The notes: generated from the letters alone by a model not told the origin. A stretch of 64,000 bases of DNA from Arenimonas daejeonensis (GCF_007993735.1 NZ_CP042453.1:1736001-1800000), one strand, 5' to 3'. Counted from the first letter of the stretch, positions 17,759 to 32,342 are shown. Translations and numbers: made by a program.

Positions 17759-19054
17759 TCAGGGCGAGCGCACGACCACGCCGTCCTTCATCACGAAGTC
17801 GACCTTCCGCACCACGTTGATGTCGGCCAGCGGATCGCCCGGCATCGCCACCACGTCGGCGCGGAAACCCGGCGCCAGTTGGCCGATGTCGGCCACGCCC
17901 AGCACTTCCGCGGCGTTGACGGTGGCCGTGCGCAGGGCCTCGGCCGGCGGCATGCCGGCCTCGACCATGAACACGAACTCCGCGGCGTTGTCGCCGTGCA
18001 GGCTCACGCCCGAGTCGGTACCGAAGCCGATCTTCACCCCGGCCCGCCAGGCCCGGCCGAAGGTGTCCTGGATCAGCGCACCGATGCGCGCGGCCTTGGG
18101 CCGCACCACGGCCGGGTAGAAACCATCGATCCTGGCCTTGTCGGCCACGAAGCGGCCGGCGGCGATCGTCGGCACGTACCAGGTGCCGTGTTTTTTCATC
18201 AGCGCGAAGATCTCGTCGTCCATGTAGGTGCCGTGTTCGATCGTGGTCACGCCGCCGACGACGGCGCGGCGCATGCCTTCCTTGCCGTGTGCGTGCGCGG
18301 CGACGCGGTAGCCGTAGTCCTTGGCGGCCTCGACCACGGCGCGCACTTCGTCCACGGTGAACTGCGGGCCATCGCCGCTCCTGGCGTAGCTCAGCACGCC
18401 GCCGGTGGCGGTGATCTTGATCACGTCCGAGCCGTCCTTGTAGCGCTGGCGCACGGCTGCGCGCGCCTCGTCGGGGCTGTTGACCACGCCCTCGGCCGGG
18501 CCGGGCATGCCCAGCGCATCGGCAAGCAGATGGTTCAGGCCGTTGGTGGGATCGCCATGGCCGCCGGTGGTGGCGATGGACTTGCCGGCGGCGTAGATGC
18601 GCGGACCGGGCACCAGGCCCTGGTTGATGGCGTCACGCAGCGCCAGGGTGGTCTCGCCGCCCAGGTCGCGCACGGTGGTGAAACCGGCGTCGAGCGTCTT
18701 GCGGGCGAAACCGACCGACCGCAGCACGGTGAACTCGGGGTTGAGCCGGAAGCCTTCGGAATAGCTCTGCGGGTTGGACTCGCCGCTCAGGTGCACGTGC
18801 AGGTCGATCCAGCCCGGGCTGCAGGTGTGGCCGGCCAGGTCCACCGACCGCGCGCCCTCGACCGGGCCGTGGCCGGCGCGGATCTCGCGCACCTTGCCGT
18901 CCGCCACCACCACCGTCTGGTCGGCGCGGCTGCGGCCGGCGGCGCTGTCGAACAGCTGGCCGCAGTGCAGGGCCAGGGTTTCGGCGGACGCGGCCGCGGG
19001 CAGGGCAAGGGCCAGGGCGAGCGGGGTCAGGCACAGGGAGCGGGTCAGGCGCAT
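17759..19054 (-). CDS. Exported amidohydrolase (Xaa-Pro dipeptidase-like)
   Basis: Protein of 431 residues with a signal peptide ([24 protein letters not shown]), so periplasmic. It is an amidohydrolase-superfamily metal enzyme: the first metal motif is [11 protein letters not shown], a lysine candidate lies in [10 protein letters not shown], later histidines in [10 protein letters not shown] and [10 protein letters not shown], and the final aspartate in IGFGTDSG. Members of this branch hydrolyse Xaa-Pro or other dipeptides and imides; substrate not predictable. The start was set at the signal peptide. Convergent with the XRE gene (8-bp gap) and divergent from leuS (115-bp gap). Confidence 0.85.
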   Translation of the reverse strand: MRLTRSLCLTPLALALALPAAASAETLALHCGQLFDSAAGRSRADQTVVVADGKVREIRAGHGPVEGARSVDLAGHTCSPGWIDLHVHLSGESNPQSYSEGFRLNPEFTVLRSVGFARKTLDAGFTTVRDLGGETTLALRDAINQGLVPGPRIYAAGKSIATTGGHGDPTNGLNHLLADALGMPGPAEGVVNSPDEARAAVRQRYKDGSDVIKITATGGVLSYARSGDGPQFTVDEVRAVVEAAKDYGYRVAAHAHGKEGMRRAVVGGVTTIEHGTYMDDEIFALMKKHGTWYVPTIAAGRFVADKARIDGFYPAVVRPKAARIGALIQDTFGRAWRAGVKIGFGTDSGVSLHGDNAAEFVFMVEAGMPPAEALRTATVNAAEVLGVADIGQLAPGFRADVVAMPGDPLADINVVRKVDFVMKDGVVVRSP

Positions 19055-19073
19055 GGGCAGGTCTCCGGGATGA

Positions 19074-22291
<3,218 letters not shown>

Positions 22292-22292
<1 letters not shown>

Positions 22293-23338
22293 TGGAGCTG
22301 CGCGCCGACCGCCTGGAACGCCAGCTGGCCGGCGAGACGCTGCGGCCGGTCTACCCGGTGGCCGGCGCCGAACCGCTGCTGGTGCAGGAAGCCGCCGACG
22401 CCATCCGCGCCAAGGCAAGGGAAGAAGGTTACGGCGAGCGCGAGGTCTACGACGCCGATGCCCGCTTCGACTGGAACACGCTGACCCAGGGCCTGGCCTC
22501 GCTCAGCCTGTTCGCCAGCCGTCGCCTGTTCGACCTGCGCCTGCCCACCGGCAAACCCGGCAAGGAAGGCAGCGAGGCCCTGCGCGAATACTGCGAGAAG
22601 GCGCCGCCCGACACCGTGTTGCTGATCACCGCCCAGGAGTGGAGCAAGTCGCACACCGGCAAGTGGAGCGAGGCGATCGCGAAAACCGGACACCTGGTGC
22701 CGGTCTATCCGCTGAAGGCGCATGAACTGGGCGAGTGGCTGCAGCGCCGGCTGCGCAGCCGCGGCCTGGTCGCCACGCCCGATGCGGTGCGGCGCCTGGC
22801 CGACCGGGTCGAGGGCAATCTGCTGGCGGCGGCGCAGGAAGTGGACAAGCTGGCCCTGCTGGTCGGCGGCGGCGCCCGCGGACCCGGCGCCGAGGCCATC
22901 GATGTCGAACAGATGGAGCGGCTGGTGGCCGACTCCTCGCGCTTCGACGTGTTCAAGCTGATCGACACCGCGCTGGCCGGCGAGGCCGTGCGCGCGGTGC
23001 GCATGTTGGCCGCACTGCGCGGCGAGGGCGAACAGGTCGCCGGGCTGATGCCGATGGTCGCCCGCGAAGTGCTGGGCCTGTGCACGCTGTCCCGCGCCGC
23101 CGAATCCGGCAACGTGGTGGCGGCGATGCGTGAGGCACGCATCTGGGACAGCAAGCAGGCCGTGTACCGGCGTGCGCTGGAACGGCACCCGGCCTCGCGC
23201 TGGGAACGCTTCGCGGCCGAGTGCGGCCGCATCGACCGCGCCGCCAAGGGGCGCGGCGACGGAGATCCCTGGCTGTTGCTGGAACGCCTGCTGGTGGCGA
23301 TCGCCGACGCGCGCGGACGCAAGCTGCTGGCCTCATGA
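22292..23338 (+). CDS. holA: DNA polymerase III delta subunit
   Basis: Clamp-loader subunit that opens the beta clamp; intact at 348 residues. The N-terminal segment RPVYPVAGAEPLLVQEAADAIR is the family opening, followed by LSLFASRRLFDLRLPTGKPGK. The DNA-contact and C-terminal collar parts include VEGNLLAAAQEVDKLALL, DSSRFDVFKLIDTALAGE and ALRGEGEQVAGLMPMVAREVL. Its ATG overlaps the lptE stop and its stop overlaps the nadD start (ATGA), so the three are translationally coupled. Confidence 0.92.
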
Positions 23339-23992
23339 GCCTGGCGCTGCTCTACGGCGGCACCTTCGATCCGGTCCACGCCGGCCACCTCGCGGTGGCG
23401 CGTGCCGCCCGTGCGGCCCAGGGGCCGACATCGCTTTCCTGCCGGCGGCCGATCCGCCGCACCGCCCGGCGCCCGGCGCCTCGGCCACGGAGCGCGCGCA
23501 CATGCTGGAACTGGCCATCGCCGGCGAACCGGGCTGGCGGGTCGACCGGCGCGAACTGCAGCGTGCCGGGCCGTCCTACACCGTGGACACCCTGCGCGAA
23601 CTGCGGGCCGAACGTGGCCCCGCGGCGCCGCTGGCCTGGCTGGTGGGTGCCGATGCCTTCCGTGGCCTCACCGGCTGGCACCACTGGCCGGAGCTGATGG
23701 CGCTGGCGCACTTCGTGGTGGCCGTGCGCCCCGGACACGACCTCCAGGACCTGCCGCCGGACCTGGCGGCGGCCTGCGCCGGCCGCTGGCACGAGGCGCC
23801 CGACGCATTGGCCGCGGTGCCGGCCGGACGGCTGCTCAGGCTGGAGATGCCACTGCACCCGGCCTCGGCCACCGAGCTGCGGCGGCGACTGCGGACAGGT
23901 GATGACGACGGTGGCTGGCTGGCCCCGGGGTGAAGGCCTACATCGCCGAAAAGCGCCTGTATCGGGGCCAGGAAGGCCCCGGCGGCGTATAA
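23335..23992 (+). CDS. nadD: Nicotinate-nucleotide adenylyltransferase, two frameshifts
   Basis: Transfers AMP to nicotinate mononucleotide in NAD synthesis; 219 residues when repaired. The nucleotidyltransferase motif YGGTFDPVHAGHL is intact. The frame moves near 23418 (GGGG run, one G lost), restoring ADIAFLPAADPPHRP, and again near 23929 (GGGG, one G lost), restoring APGVKAYIAEKRLYRGQ. Without the second repair the protein would stop at 23933 and lose its last helix. The PSYTVDTLRELRAE and WLVGADAF motifs are typical. In the usual holA-nadD-rsfS order. Confidence 0.9.
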
Positions 23993-24023
23993 TGCGGCCC
24001 GTCTTTCCCCGTCGAGCACCCCG

Positions 24024-24412
24024 TTGACCACCCAAGCCCACGTCATCAAGACCAAGATGCCCGACCCGGCCCCTCGCCGGAGGCGATCCTCAAGCAGGTG
24101 CACCTGGCGCTGGAGGAGATGAAGGCCAAGGATGCCGTCGAGATCGATGTGCGTGGCAAGACCAGCATCGCCGACTACCTGGTGGTGGTGTCCGGCACTT
24201 CGACCCGGCACGTGAAGTCGGTGGCCGACGAAGTGGTGCGTTTCGCCAAGAAGTGCGGCGTGATGCCGCTGGGCGTCGAAGGCGAGCGCGAGGCCGAGTG
24301 GGTGCTGGTGGACCTGGGCGACGTGATCGTGCACGTGATGCTGCCGCGCGTGCGCGAGTTCTACGCGCTCGAGCGCCTCTGGACCGTCGGCGACCAGCCG
24401 CCGGAAGAGTGA
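24024..24412 (+). CDS. rsfS: Ribosomal silencing factor RsfS, frameshifted
   Basis: Binds ribosomal protein L14 and blocks subunit joining in nutrient-poor cells; about 129 residues. Starting at TTG 24024, the reading [16 protein letters not shown] leads into a CCCC run at 24070-24073. Adding one base joins [26 protein letters not shown]. The core has the RsfS hallmarks [23 protein letters not shown] and [21 protein letters not shown]. An ATG at 24057 is an alternative start. The stop overlaps the rlmH GTG start. Confidence 0.9.
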
Positions 24413-24879
24413 AGGCACGGCTCATCGCCGTCGGCGAACGCGCACCCGACTGGGTCGCCGCCGGGTTTTCCGAATACCAGAAGCGCCTGTCGCACTGGTT
24501 GCCGCTTGATCTGCACGAAGTCGCGCCGGGAATGCGCGGCAAGGGTCGCGACGCCGCCCGCGCGATGTCGGACGAGGGTGCCCGCGTGCTGGCCGCCGTG
24601 CCGCGTGGAGCCCACGTGGTCACGCTCGATGGCCGCGGCAAACCGTATTCCTCCGAACAGCTGGGCCAGCGCCTGGAACACTGGCGCGGCCAGGGCCGCG
24701 ATCTCGCCTTCCTGATCGGCGGGCCCGAAGGCCACGCGCCGGAAGTCATCGCCGCGGCGGATGAAAGCTGGTCGCTCGGCCCGCTGACGCTGCCGCACAT
24801 GCTGGTGCGCCTGGTGCTGGCCGAACAGCTCTATCGCGCCGCCAGCCTGCTCGCCAACCACCCCTATCACCGGGCCTGA
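24409..24879 (+). CDS. rlmH: 23S rRNA pseudouridine1915 N3-methyltransferase RlmH
   Basis: SPOUT-class methyltransferase acting on helix 69 of assembled ribosomes; intact at 156 residues. The knotted AdoMet site is visible as [45 protein letters not shown] in pieces: [21 protein letters not shown] and the C-terminal HPYHRA. Translation most likely starts at GTG 24409, overlapping the rsfS TGA by 3 bp, which implies coupling. Confidence 0.93.
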   Translation: MKARLIAVGERAPDWVAAGFSEYQKRLSHWLPLDLHEVAPGMRGKGRDAARAMSDEGARVLAAVPRGAHVVTLDGRGKPYSSEQLGQRLEHWRGQGRDLAFLIGGPEGHAPEVIAAADESWSLGPLTLPHMLVRLVLAEQLYRAASLLANHPYHRA

Positions 24880-24943
24880 ACCCCGGCCAGCGCGGCCCCG
24901 CCGCCGGCTGCCGGACTCCGGCCGCAGCGGCTATGCTTGCGCC

Positions 24944-25512
24944 ATGCTCTATCTCGCCTCGCAATCGCCCCGCCGCCGCGACCTGCTGAGCCAGCTCGGC
25001 TTGCAATTCGGCCTGCTGGACGTGGATGTACCCGAACAGCGCCTGCCCGGCGAACCGCCGGAAACCTACGTCAGCCGAGTAGCCCGCGAGAAGGCCGGTG
25101 CCGGCCTGCTGGCGGTGGTGGCGAACCCGAGTGCGGTCGTGCTCGGTGCCGATACCGAAGTCGTGCTCGACGACCGCGTATACGGCAAACCCGCCGACGC
25201 CGACGATGCCGCGCGCATGCTGGCGCAGCTTTCGGGCCGGACGCACCGGGTGATCTCCACGGTCTGGCTGGTCAGCGCCGGCCGTGAACTGCACGCGACC
25301 AGCATTTCCGACGTCACCTTCGAAGAACTCACGCCCGAACGCATCGCCGCCTACATCGCCACCGGCGACTGTTTCGGCAAGGCCGGCGCCTATGCCATCC
25401 AGGGGCGCGCGGCGCCTTCGTCTCCCATCTCTCCGGCAGCTTCACCGGAGTGATGGGCCTGCCGCTGCACGAGACCGCCCGCCTGCTGCGCGGGTTCGGC
25501 CTGATCGACTGA
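24944..25512 (+). CDS. maf: Maf-family nucleotide pyrophosphatase (YhdE type), frameshifted
   Basis: House-cleaning enzyme that hydrolyses non-canonical or dTTP/UTP nucleotides; 189 residues when repaired. The opening [19 protein letters not shown] and the catalytic strand [19 protein letters not shown] are diagnostic. The frame moves near 25410 (GCGCGGCG, one base lost), restoring [19 protein letters not shown] and ending [10 protein letters not shown]. Location directly before rng, as in E. coli, suggests the YhdE (dTTP/UTP) subgroup rather than YceF. Confidence 0.9.
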
Positions 25513-25525
25513 CCCGGGGAAGCGC

Positions 25526-27009
25526 GTGTCCGAAGAAATCCTGATCAACGTCACCCCCGGGAGACCCGCGTGGCGGTCGTCGAGAACGGCATGCTGCAGG
25601 AGTTGCACATAGAGCGCGCCTCGCGCCGCGGTGTGGTCGGCAACATCTACAAGGGCCGGGTGCAGCGGGTGATGCCCGGCATGCAGGCCGCCTTCGTCGA
25701 GATCGGCCTGGACCGCGCCGCCTTCCTGCACGCCTCCGACATCCTGAAGGTGCCGCTGGCGCAGGCCGGCGAGGGCGACGAACCGCCGCCGGCGCCGGGC
25801 CCGACGCCGCCGATCAATTCGCTGGTGCACGAAGGCCAGGAAATCGTAGTGCAGGTGGTGAAGGACCCGATCGGCAGCAAGGGCGCGCGCCTGACCACGC
25901 AGATCTCGATCCCGTCGCGTTACCTGGTGTTCCTGCCGCATTCGCGCGTGCTCGGCGTGTCGGCGCGCATCGAGGACGAGGCCGAACGCACGCGCCTGAA
26001 GACCGTCGTGTCCGAACAGGCCAACGGCAGCGGCCAGGGCTACATCGTGCGCACCAATGCCGAAGGCCAGCCGGCCGAGGCCCTGGCCGAGGACGTGGCC
26101 TACCTGCGCCGCGCCTGGGACGTGATCCGCGAGGCCAGCGCCAGCACAAAGGTCGGGCAGCGCATCTACGAGGACCTGGCGCTGCCGCTGCGCGCCGTGC
26201 GCGACCTGATGCGCAAGGACGTGGACAAGGTGCGGGTGGATTCGCGCGAGGCCTTCGACAAGCTCAGCGCCTTCGCCGCGCAGTTCATGCCGATCCTGGC
26301 CGAACGCATCGAACATTATTCGGGCGAGCGGCCCATCTTCGACCTGTACGGCGTCGAGGACGAGATCCTGCGCGCGATGCAGAAGGAAGTGCCGCTCAAG
26401 TCCGGCGGCTACCTGATCATCGACCAGACCGAGGCGATGGCGACGGTGGACGTGAACACCGGCAGCTTCCTCGGCCAGCGCAACCTCGAGGAGACGGTGT
26501 ACCGCACCAACCTCGAGGCCGCGCAGGCGGTGGCGCGCCAGCTGCGGCTGCGCAACCTGGGCGGCATCATCATCATCGACTTCATCGACATGACCGACGA
26601 CGAGCACCGGCGGCAGGTGCTGCGCACGCTCGAGAAGGGCCTGTCGCACGACCACGCCCGCACCTCGGTGCACGAGTTCTCACCGCTGGGCCTGGTCGAG
26701 ATGACCCGCAAGCGCACCACCGAAAGCCTCGAGCGCCAGCTGTGCGAGCCCTGCCACGAATGCGGCGGCCGCGGCACGCTGAAGACCGCGGAAACGCTGA
26801 CCTATGAAGTCTTCCGCGAGATCACCCGCGCGGTGCGCCAGTTCGAGGCCTCGCAGCTGCTGGTGATCGCGTCGCCGAAAGTGGTGACCAAGATCACCGA
26901 GGAGGAGTCGGCCGCGGTGGCCGAGCTGGAGGAGTTCCTCGGCAAGTCGATCCGCTTCCAGGCCGACGAGCAGTACGCGCAGGAACAATACGACGTGGTG
27001 CTGCTGTAA
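25526..27009 (+). CDS. rng: Ribonuclease G, frameshift near the start
   Basis: Endoribonuclease maturing the 16S rRNA 5' end and some mRNAs; about 494 residues. GTG start, then SEEILINVTP. One C is lost in a C5 run near 25555; repair gives TPRETRVAVVENGMLQELHIER. An S1 domain follows (GNIYKGRVQRVMPGMQAAFVEIG). The catalytic metal region VDVNTGSF and IIIDFIDM is present, and the zinc-link CEPCHECGGRG is intact. RNase G rather than RNase E because no long C-terminal scaffold follows. 13 bp after maf. Confidence 0.93.
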
Positions 27010-27017
27010 ACACGGGC

Positions 27018-30000
27018 ATGCCCAGCGCGCTGCGCCGCCGGATCCGCCACACGCGCCGCCTGTTGGGGTACGGCGTGCTGGTGCTGCTGATCCTGGCCGC
27101 CACCCTGGTCGGCGCGCTCAACCAGCTGCTGCCGCTGGTCGAACGCCATCCCGACAAGGTCGCCGGCTGGCTCGGCGAACGCCTCGGCCAGCCGGTGTCG
27201 TTCACCCGCGCGGTGGGCGAATGGACCCGGCGCGGCCCGCGATTCATCCTCGACGACCTGCGCATCGGCACCGAAGGCCGCCGCCTCGAGATCGGCCGCG
27301 CCGAGCTGCTGGTGGCGGTTTATTCGGGCCTGCTGCCGGGCGGCCACCTCACCGAGCTCAAGGTGCGCGAACTGTCGCTGCGGCTGGAGCAGGGCGAGGA
27401 CCGGCGCTGGCGCATGGCCGGCCTGCCGTTCGAGCCGCAGCCGGGCGTGGATCCGCTGGACACGCTGGAAGCGCTGGGTGAACTGCAGGTCGAGCGCGCG
27501 CGCCTGACCGTGCGTTCGGCGGCATGGCGCTCCGAACTGATGTTGCCGCGCGTGGACCTGCGCCTGCGCGTCAGTGATTCGCAGGTCACCGCCGGCGTGC
27601 GCGCCTGGGCCGATCGCCGGGGCCGGCCGCTCAACGCGGTGGCCGACCTCGCGCGCGCCGACTGGTCGGGCCAGCTCTGGGTAGGCGGCCAGGACCTGCG
27701 CCTGGATGAATGGTCGCCGCTGCTGGCCGATACCGGCCTGGTGGTGTCCGGCGCCGGCGACCTCGACCTGTGGGCGCGCATCCAGGCACAGCGGATCATG
27801 GACGTGCGCAGCCGCGCCGATTTCGCGCCGCTGGCGCTGGGCTCGCGCCAGCCCTGGCGTCTGCGCGAGGACGGCCGGATGGAATCGCCGCCGGTGGCTT
27901 TTCTGCGAGCCGACCTGCTGGCGCGCTGGCAGGCCGACGCCAATGGCTGGCAACTGCATGCGCCGCAGTTGAACTTCCACGAGAGCGGACGCCAGGAGCC
28001 GCGCAGCTTCGACGGCCTGTGGCTCGCGGGTGGCGAACACTTCGCGCTGCAGGCGCCGCGCATGGACCTGGCGCCGGCGCGTGCGCTGGCGACGCTGAGT
28101 CCCGCCGTGCCCGCAGGACTGCGCCGCTGGTTGCACGAAGCAGCTCCCGACGGCGAATTGCGGGACGTGAACGTGCACGGCCGCAGCGGTGACTGGTCGG
28201 GTTCGGCGCGGTTCGACGCGGTCGGCTGGAGCCCCTACGGCAACAGTCCGGGGCTGCAGGGCCTGACCGGCAGCACCGCCTTCGACCAGGCCGGCGGCGT
28301 GCTGCGCCTGGACGAAGGGCCGGCGCGTTTCGACTGGCCGCGTTTCCGCCAGCCGCTCGACGTGCAACTGGACGGCACCCTGGGCTGGTGGCGCGATGGC
28401 GTGGGCTGGACCGCGGGCGCCGCCGGCCTGCATGTGCGTGGCCCCGACTTCGGTGCCCGCCTGCGCGCCGAACTGCAGTTTCCCGCCGACGGCACGCGTC
28501 CGCGCCTGGACCTGGCGGCGACCGTGGATCCGTCCACCGTGGTGACCTCGCACAAGTTCTGGGTGGTCGGGAAGATGCCGCCGGCGACCATCGACTGGCT
28601 CGACAACGCGCTGCAGGACGGCCGGGTCGAGAATGGACGGGCGGTGCTGGCCGGCGACCTCGACGACTGGCCGTTCCGCGAGGGGCAGGGCCGTTTCGAT
28701 GCGCGCGCGCGGGTGATGCAGGCCCGCGTGGCCTTCAATCCCGAATGGCCCCCGGCCGAAGCGCTGGACCTGGACGTGAGTTTCGATGGCCCGGGCATGG
28801 CGCTGGAAGGCGAGGGCATGATCCAGGGCAACCGCGTGCGCCGCGTCGCGGGCGGCATCGCCGATTTCAAGGATCCGCGCCTGGTGCTCGACATCGACTC
28901 GCCGGCCAACGGCGAATCGCTGCAGGCGCTGATGCTGTCCAGCCCCTTGCGCCAGCGTTACGAGGAACACCTGCTGAAGGCCCGCATCCGCGGGCCGGCG
29001 ACGGTGGCGCTGGACCTGGACCTGCCGCTGGCCAAACACCTCACCGGCCGCCGCATCGAAGGCACGCTGGACCTCCAGGACGCACAACTGTCCGATCCGC
29101 GCTGGCAGATCGACTTCAGCAAGGTCAACGGCCGCACGCGTTTCAGCGACCAGGGTTTCGCCGCCGAACAGCTCGAGGTGCTGTTCGAGGACCGGCCGGC
29201 GCGGTTCAGCCTGCTGGTCGGCGTGTTCACCGGCGAACCGGAGCTGGCAGCACGTGCCACGCTCGAAGGCGAGCTGCCGCCGCAGGCCTTGCTGGCGCGG
29301 CACGAACCGCTGGGCTGGTTGAACGAATGGCTGCAGGGCAGCAGCGCCTGGACCGTGGACGTGCGCATTCCGCAGGCGCCTGCCGGACAAGTGGCGCCGC
29401 CCGCCCAGCTGCGCGTCGATTCCGACCTGGTCGGCACCACGGTCGGCTTGCCGGCACCGCTGGCCAAGGCCGCCGACACGCCGATGCCGCTGCGCCTGCA
29501 GGCACCGCTGCCGGTCGGCGCGGGCGAAGTGAACCTGAGCCTGGGTTCGGAGATGCGCCTGCGCGGCCGCATCGGTGACGACGAGGCCATGAGCGGCGTG
29601 ATCCAGTTCGGCACCGGCGACAGCATTGCCCTGCCGGCCCGGGGCCTGGTGGTGCGCGGCGCGACCGACCGCCTGGACGCCGCCGGCTGGATCGCCTTCG
29701 CCGCGAAAGGCGAAGGGACCGGGGCGCTGCAGGAGGTGGACCTGCGGGTCGCCACGCTCGACCTGCTCGGGTCGCCCTTCGCCGAAACCCGGCTGCAGCT
29801 GCAGCGTGGTCCGGACAGCACCGGGGTGCGGTTGGAGGGACCGGCGATCGCCGGCACGGTCACCGTCCCGAACGTGCTCAGCCAGGGCGTCAGCGGCGAG
29901 TTCGCGCGCCTGCACTGGCCGGAAAAACCCGTACCCAGCGCCGAACAGCAGGCTGCCGCCGACGCCGGGCTCAGCGATGATCCGGGCAAGCTGCCGCCAT

Positions 30001-30836
30001 TGCGCTTCACGGTCGAGGACCTGCGCCTGGGCATGCTGCAGTTGGGCAAGTCCGAACTGCTGGCGGTGCCGCTGCCCGACGGCCTGCGCATCGAACGTTT
30101 CAGCACGAATTCGCCCACGCTCGAACTGCTGGCCAACGGCGACTGGCTGCGTGCCGGCGAAGGCGCCAGCCGTTCACGGTTCGAAGTCGAGTTCAGTGCG
30201 AGCAGCCTGGGTGAACTGCTGGGCGCGTTCGGCCTGGCCGGCATGGTGGACGACGGCCAGACCCGCGGCCGCCTGGACGGCAGCTGGGTCGGCTCGCCCG
30301 GCAATTTCGCCCTGTCGCGTTTCACCGGCCGGCTGCAGGCCGATGTCGGTGAAGGCCATCTTCTGGAAGTTGAACCGGGCGGCGGCGGCCGCGTGCTGGG
30401 CCTGATAAGCCTGACCGAGATCCCGCGCCGGCTGAGCCTGGATTTCAGCGACTTCTTCAACAAGGGTTTCGCCTTCAACACCATGAGCGGCGAATTCGTG
30501 TTCGCCGACGGGTTCGCCCGCACCGACCTGCTGCAGATCAACGGCCCGGCCGCGGAGATCCGGGTCAGCGGCTCCACCGACCTGCGCCGCGAGGAATACG
30601 ACCAGCGCATCGAGGTGCTGCCCAAGACCGGCGGCGTGCTGCCGGCGCTCGGCCTGGTGGTCGGCGGCCCGGTCGGTGCGGCCGCGGGCGCGGTGGCGCA
30701 GGCGGTGCTTCAGAATCCGCTGAAACAGGCGGCGCGCACGGTGTACCGCGTCACCGGACCCTGGAAAGACCCCAAGGTCGAGGTGGTCGAGAAGGGGCCG
30801 CCGCAGACGGTGCCTCCGGCCGCGCGCCAGCCTTGA
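27018..30836 (+). CDS. yhdP: YhdP family AsmA-like envelope protein
   Basis: Very long inner-membrane-anchored periplasmic protein, 1272 residues, of the AsmA-like group linked to phospholipid transport to the outer membrane. A single N-terminal transmembrane helix (LLGYGVLVLLILAATLVGAL) is followed by repetitive beta strands. The C-terminal AsmA-like region has VLGLISLTEIPRRLSLDFSD, FAFNTMSGEFVFADG and LPKTGGVLPALGLVVGGPVGAAAG, typical of YhdP. Intact despite its length. It starts 8 bp after rng and precedes tldD, the conserved rng-yhdP-tldD order. Confidence 0.92.
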   Translation: MPSALRRRIRHTRRLLGYGVLVLLILAATLVGALNQLLPLVERHPDKVAGWLGERLGQPVSFTRAVGEWTRRGPRFILDDLRIGTEGRRLEIGRAELLVAVYSGLLPGGHLTELKVRELSLRLEQGEDRRWRMAGLPFEPQPGVDPLDTLEALGELQVERARLTVRSAAWRSELMLPRVDLRLRVSDSQVTAGVRAWADRRGRPLNAVADLARADWSGQLWVGGQDLRLDEWSPLLADTGLVVSGAGDLDLWARIQAQRIMDVRSRADFAPLALGSRQPWRLREDGRMESPPVAFLRADLLARWQADANGWQLHAPQLNFHESGRQEPRSFDGLWLAGGEHFALQAPRMDLAPARALATLSPAVPAGLRRWLHEAAPDGELRDVNVHGRSGDWSGSARFDAVGWSPYGNSPGLQGLTGSTAFDQAGGVLRLDEGPARFDWPRFRQPLDVQLDGTLGWWRDGVGWTAGAAGLHVRGPDFGARLRAELQFPADGTRPRLDLAATVDPSTVVTSHKFWVVGKMPPATIDWLDNALQDGRVENGRAVLAGDLDDWPFREGQGRFDARARVMQARVAFNPEWPPAEALDLDVSFDGPGMALEGEGMIQGNRVRRVAGGIADFKDPRLVLDIDSPANGESLQALMLSSPLRQRYEEHLLKARIRGPATVALDLDLPLAKHLTGRRIEGTLDLQDAQLSDPRWQIDFSKVNGRTRFSDQGFAAEQLEVLFEDRPARFSLLVGVFTGEPELAARATLEGELPPQALLARHEPLGWLNEWLQGSSAWTVDVRIPQAPAGQVAPPAQLRVDSDLVGTTVGLPAPLAKAADTPMPLRLQAPLPVGAGEVNLSLGSEMRLRGRIGDDEAMSGVIQFGTGDSIALPARGLVVRGATDRLDAAGWIAFAAKGEGTGALQEVDLRVATLDLLGSPFAETRLQLQRGPDSTGVRLEGPAIAGTVTVPNVLSQGVSGEFARLHWPEKPVPSAEQQAAADAGLSDDPGKLPPLRFTVEDLRLGMLQLGKSELLAVPLPDGLRIERFSTNSPTLELLANGDWLRAGEGASRSRFEVEFSASSLGELLGAFGLAGMVDDGQTRGRLDGSWVGSPGNFALSRFTGRLQADVGEGHLLEVEPGGGGRVLGLISLTEIPRRLSLDFSDFFNKGFAFNTMSGEFVFADGFARTDLLQINGPAAEIRVSGSTDLRREEYDQRIEVLPKTGGVLPALGLVVGGPVGAAAGAVAQAVLQNPLKQAARTVYRVTGPWKDPKVEVVEKGPPQTVPPAARQP

Positions 30837-30897
30837 AGCAGGCGACGGCGGGCCGCATCTGTCAGGCTATGCCTCCGTTTCCGAGTTCCTTCCGCGC

Positions 30898-32340
30898 ATG
30901 ACCGACACCCTGCAACTCGCCCAGTCGCGCCTGCTCACCCCTGGCGGCCTGGGCCTGGATGGCCTGGACGCCACTTTCGGCCGGCTGATGGGCCCGGGCG
31001 TGGATTTCGGCGACCTGTATTTCCAGCACAGCCGGCGCGAAAGCTGGAGCCTGGAGGACGGCATCGTCAAGGACGGTTCGCACGCGATCGAGCAGGGCGT
31101 GGGCGTGCGTGCGGTCAGTGGCGAGAAGACCGGCTTCGCCTATTCCGACGACATCCGCGCCGATGCGCTGCTGGAATCGGCTTCCGCCGCTCGGGCAATC
31201 AGCCGCAGCGGCCACTCCGCCGGCGGCGGCCAACGTGTCATCGTGCCGGGCCGTGCGCTTTACGCGCCGGTCGACCCGATCGACGGCATGGACGCCGACG
31301 GCAAGATCGCCGCACTGCGCGCGGTGGACCACTGGCTGCGCGACCAGGACCCGCGCGTGCGCCAGGTCATCGTCAGCCTTTCCGGCGGCGTGGATACGGT
31401 GCTGGTGGCACGCAGCGACGGCGTGCTGGCCTCGGACGTGCGACCGCTGGTGCGCTTCAACGTGCAGGTGATCGTCGAACAGGACGGCCGCCGCGAGCAG
31501 GGTTATGCCGGCGCTGGCGGGCGTTCTTCCTACGAAGAACTTTTTTTCCGGCGGCAAGCCGCGCGAGGTCGCGCGCGAGGCGCTGCGGCAGGCGCTGGTG
31601 AACCTGGACGCGGTGGACGCACCGGCCGGCACGCTGCCGGTGGTGCTCGGCCCCGGCTGGCCGGGCGTGCTGCTGCATGAAGCCGTCGGCCACGGCCTGG
31701 AGGGCGACTTCAATCGCAAGGGCACGTCGGTCTATGCCGGCCGAATCGGCGAACGCGTGGCGGCGCCGGGCGTCACCATCGTTGATGACGGCACGCTGGC
31801 CGCGCGCCGTGGTTCGCTCAACATCGACGACGAGGGCACGCCGACCCAGTGCACCACGCTGATCGAGGACGGCATCCTGCGCGGCTACCTCCAGGACACC
31901 TTGAACGCGCGCCTGATGGGCGTGGCGCCCACCGGCAACGGCCGCCGCGAATCCTTCGCGCACCTGCCGATGCCGCGCATGACCAACACCTACATGCTGG
32001 CCGGCAACTACGACCCGGCCGAGATCATCGCCTCGGTGAAGAAGGGCCTGTACGCGCCCAACTTCGGCGGCGGCCAGGTGGACATCACCAGCGGCAAGTT
32101 CGTGTTCTCGGCGACCGAGGCCTACCTGATCGAGGACGGGAAGATCACGCGGCCAGTGAAGGGCGCGACCCTGATCGGCAACGGCCCGGAAGCGATGACC
32201 CGCGTGTCCATGGTCGGGCGCGACCTGCAGCTCGACGCCGGTGTCGGCGTATGCGGCAAGGACGGCCAGAGCGTGCCGGTGGGGTGGGCCAGCCCAGCCT
32301 GAAGATCGACGCGATGACGATCGGCGGCACCCGCGCGTGA
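30898..32340 (+). CDS. tldD: Metalloprotease TldD, two frameshifts
   Basis: Cytoplasmic zinc protease that works with PmbA/TldE to trim small peptides (microcins, CcdA); 481 codons as read. The zinc motif [12 protein letters not shown] followed by [10 protein letters not shown] is intact. One extra T in the T7 run 31541-31547 shifts the frame; with six T the text reads [15 protein letters not shown]. One G is lost in the GGGG run near 32282; repair gives [20 protein letters not shown]. The two shifts cancel in length. Convergent with darP at a 2-bp gap. Confidence 0.93.
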
Positions 32341-32342
32341 GT

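Noticed and set aside
31541..31547. T7 run in tldD as a possible programmed frameshift site
   Set aside because: Slippery runs can be used for frameshifting, but the window has many equal breaks in unrelated genes and a second tldD break, so a sequencing insertion is simpler.
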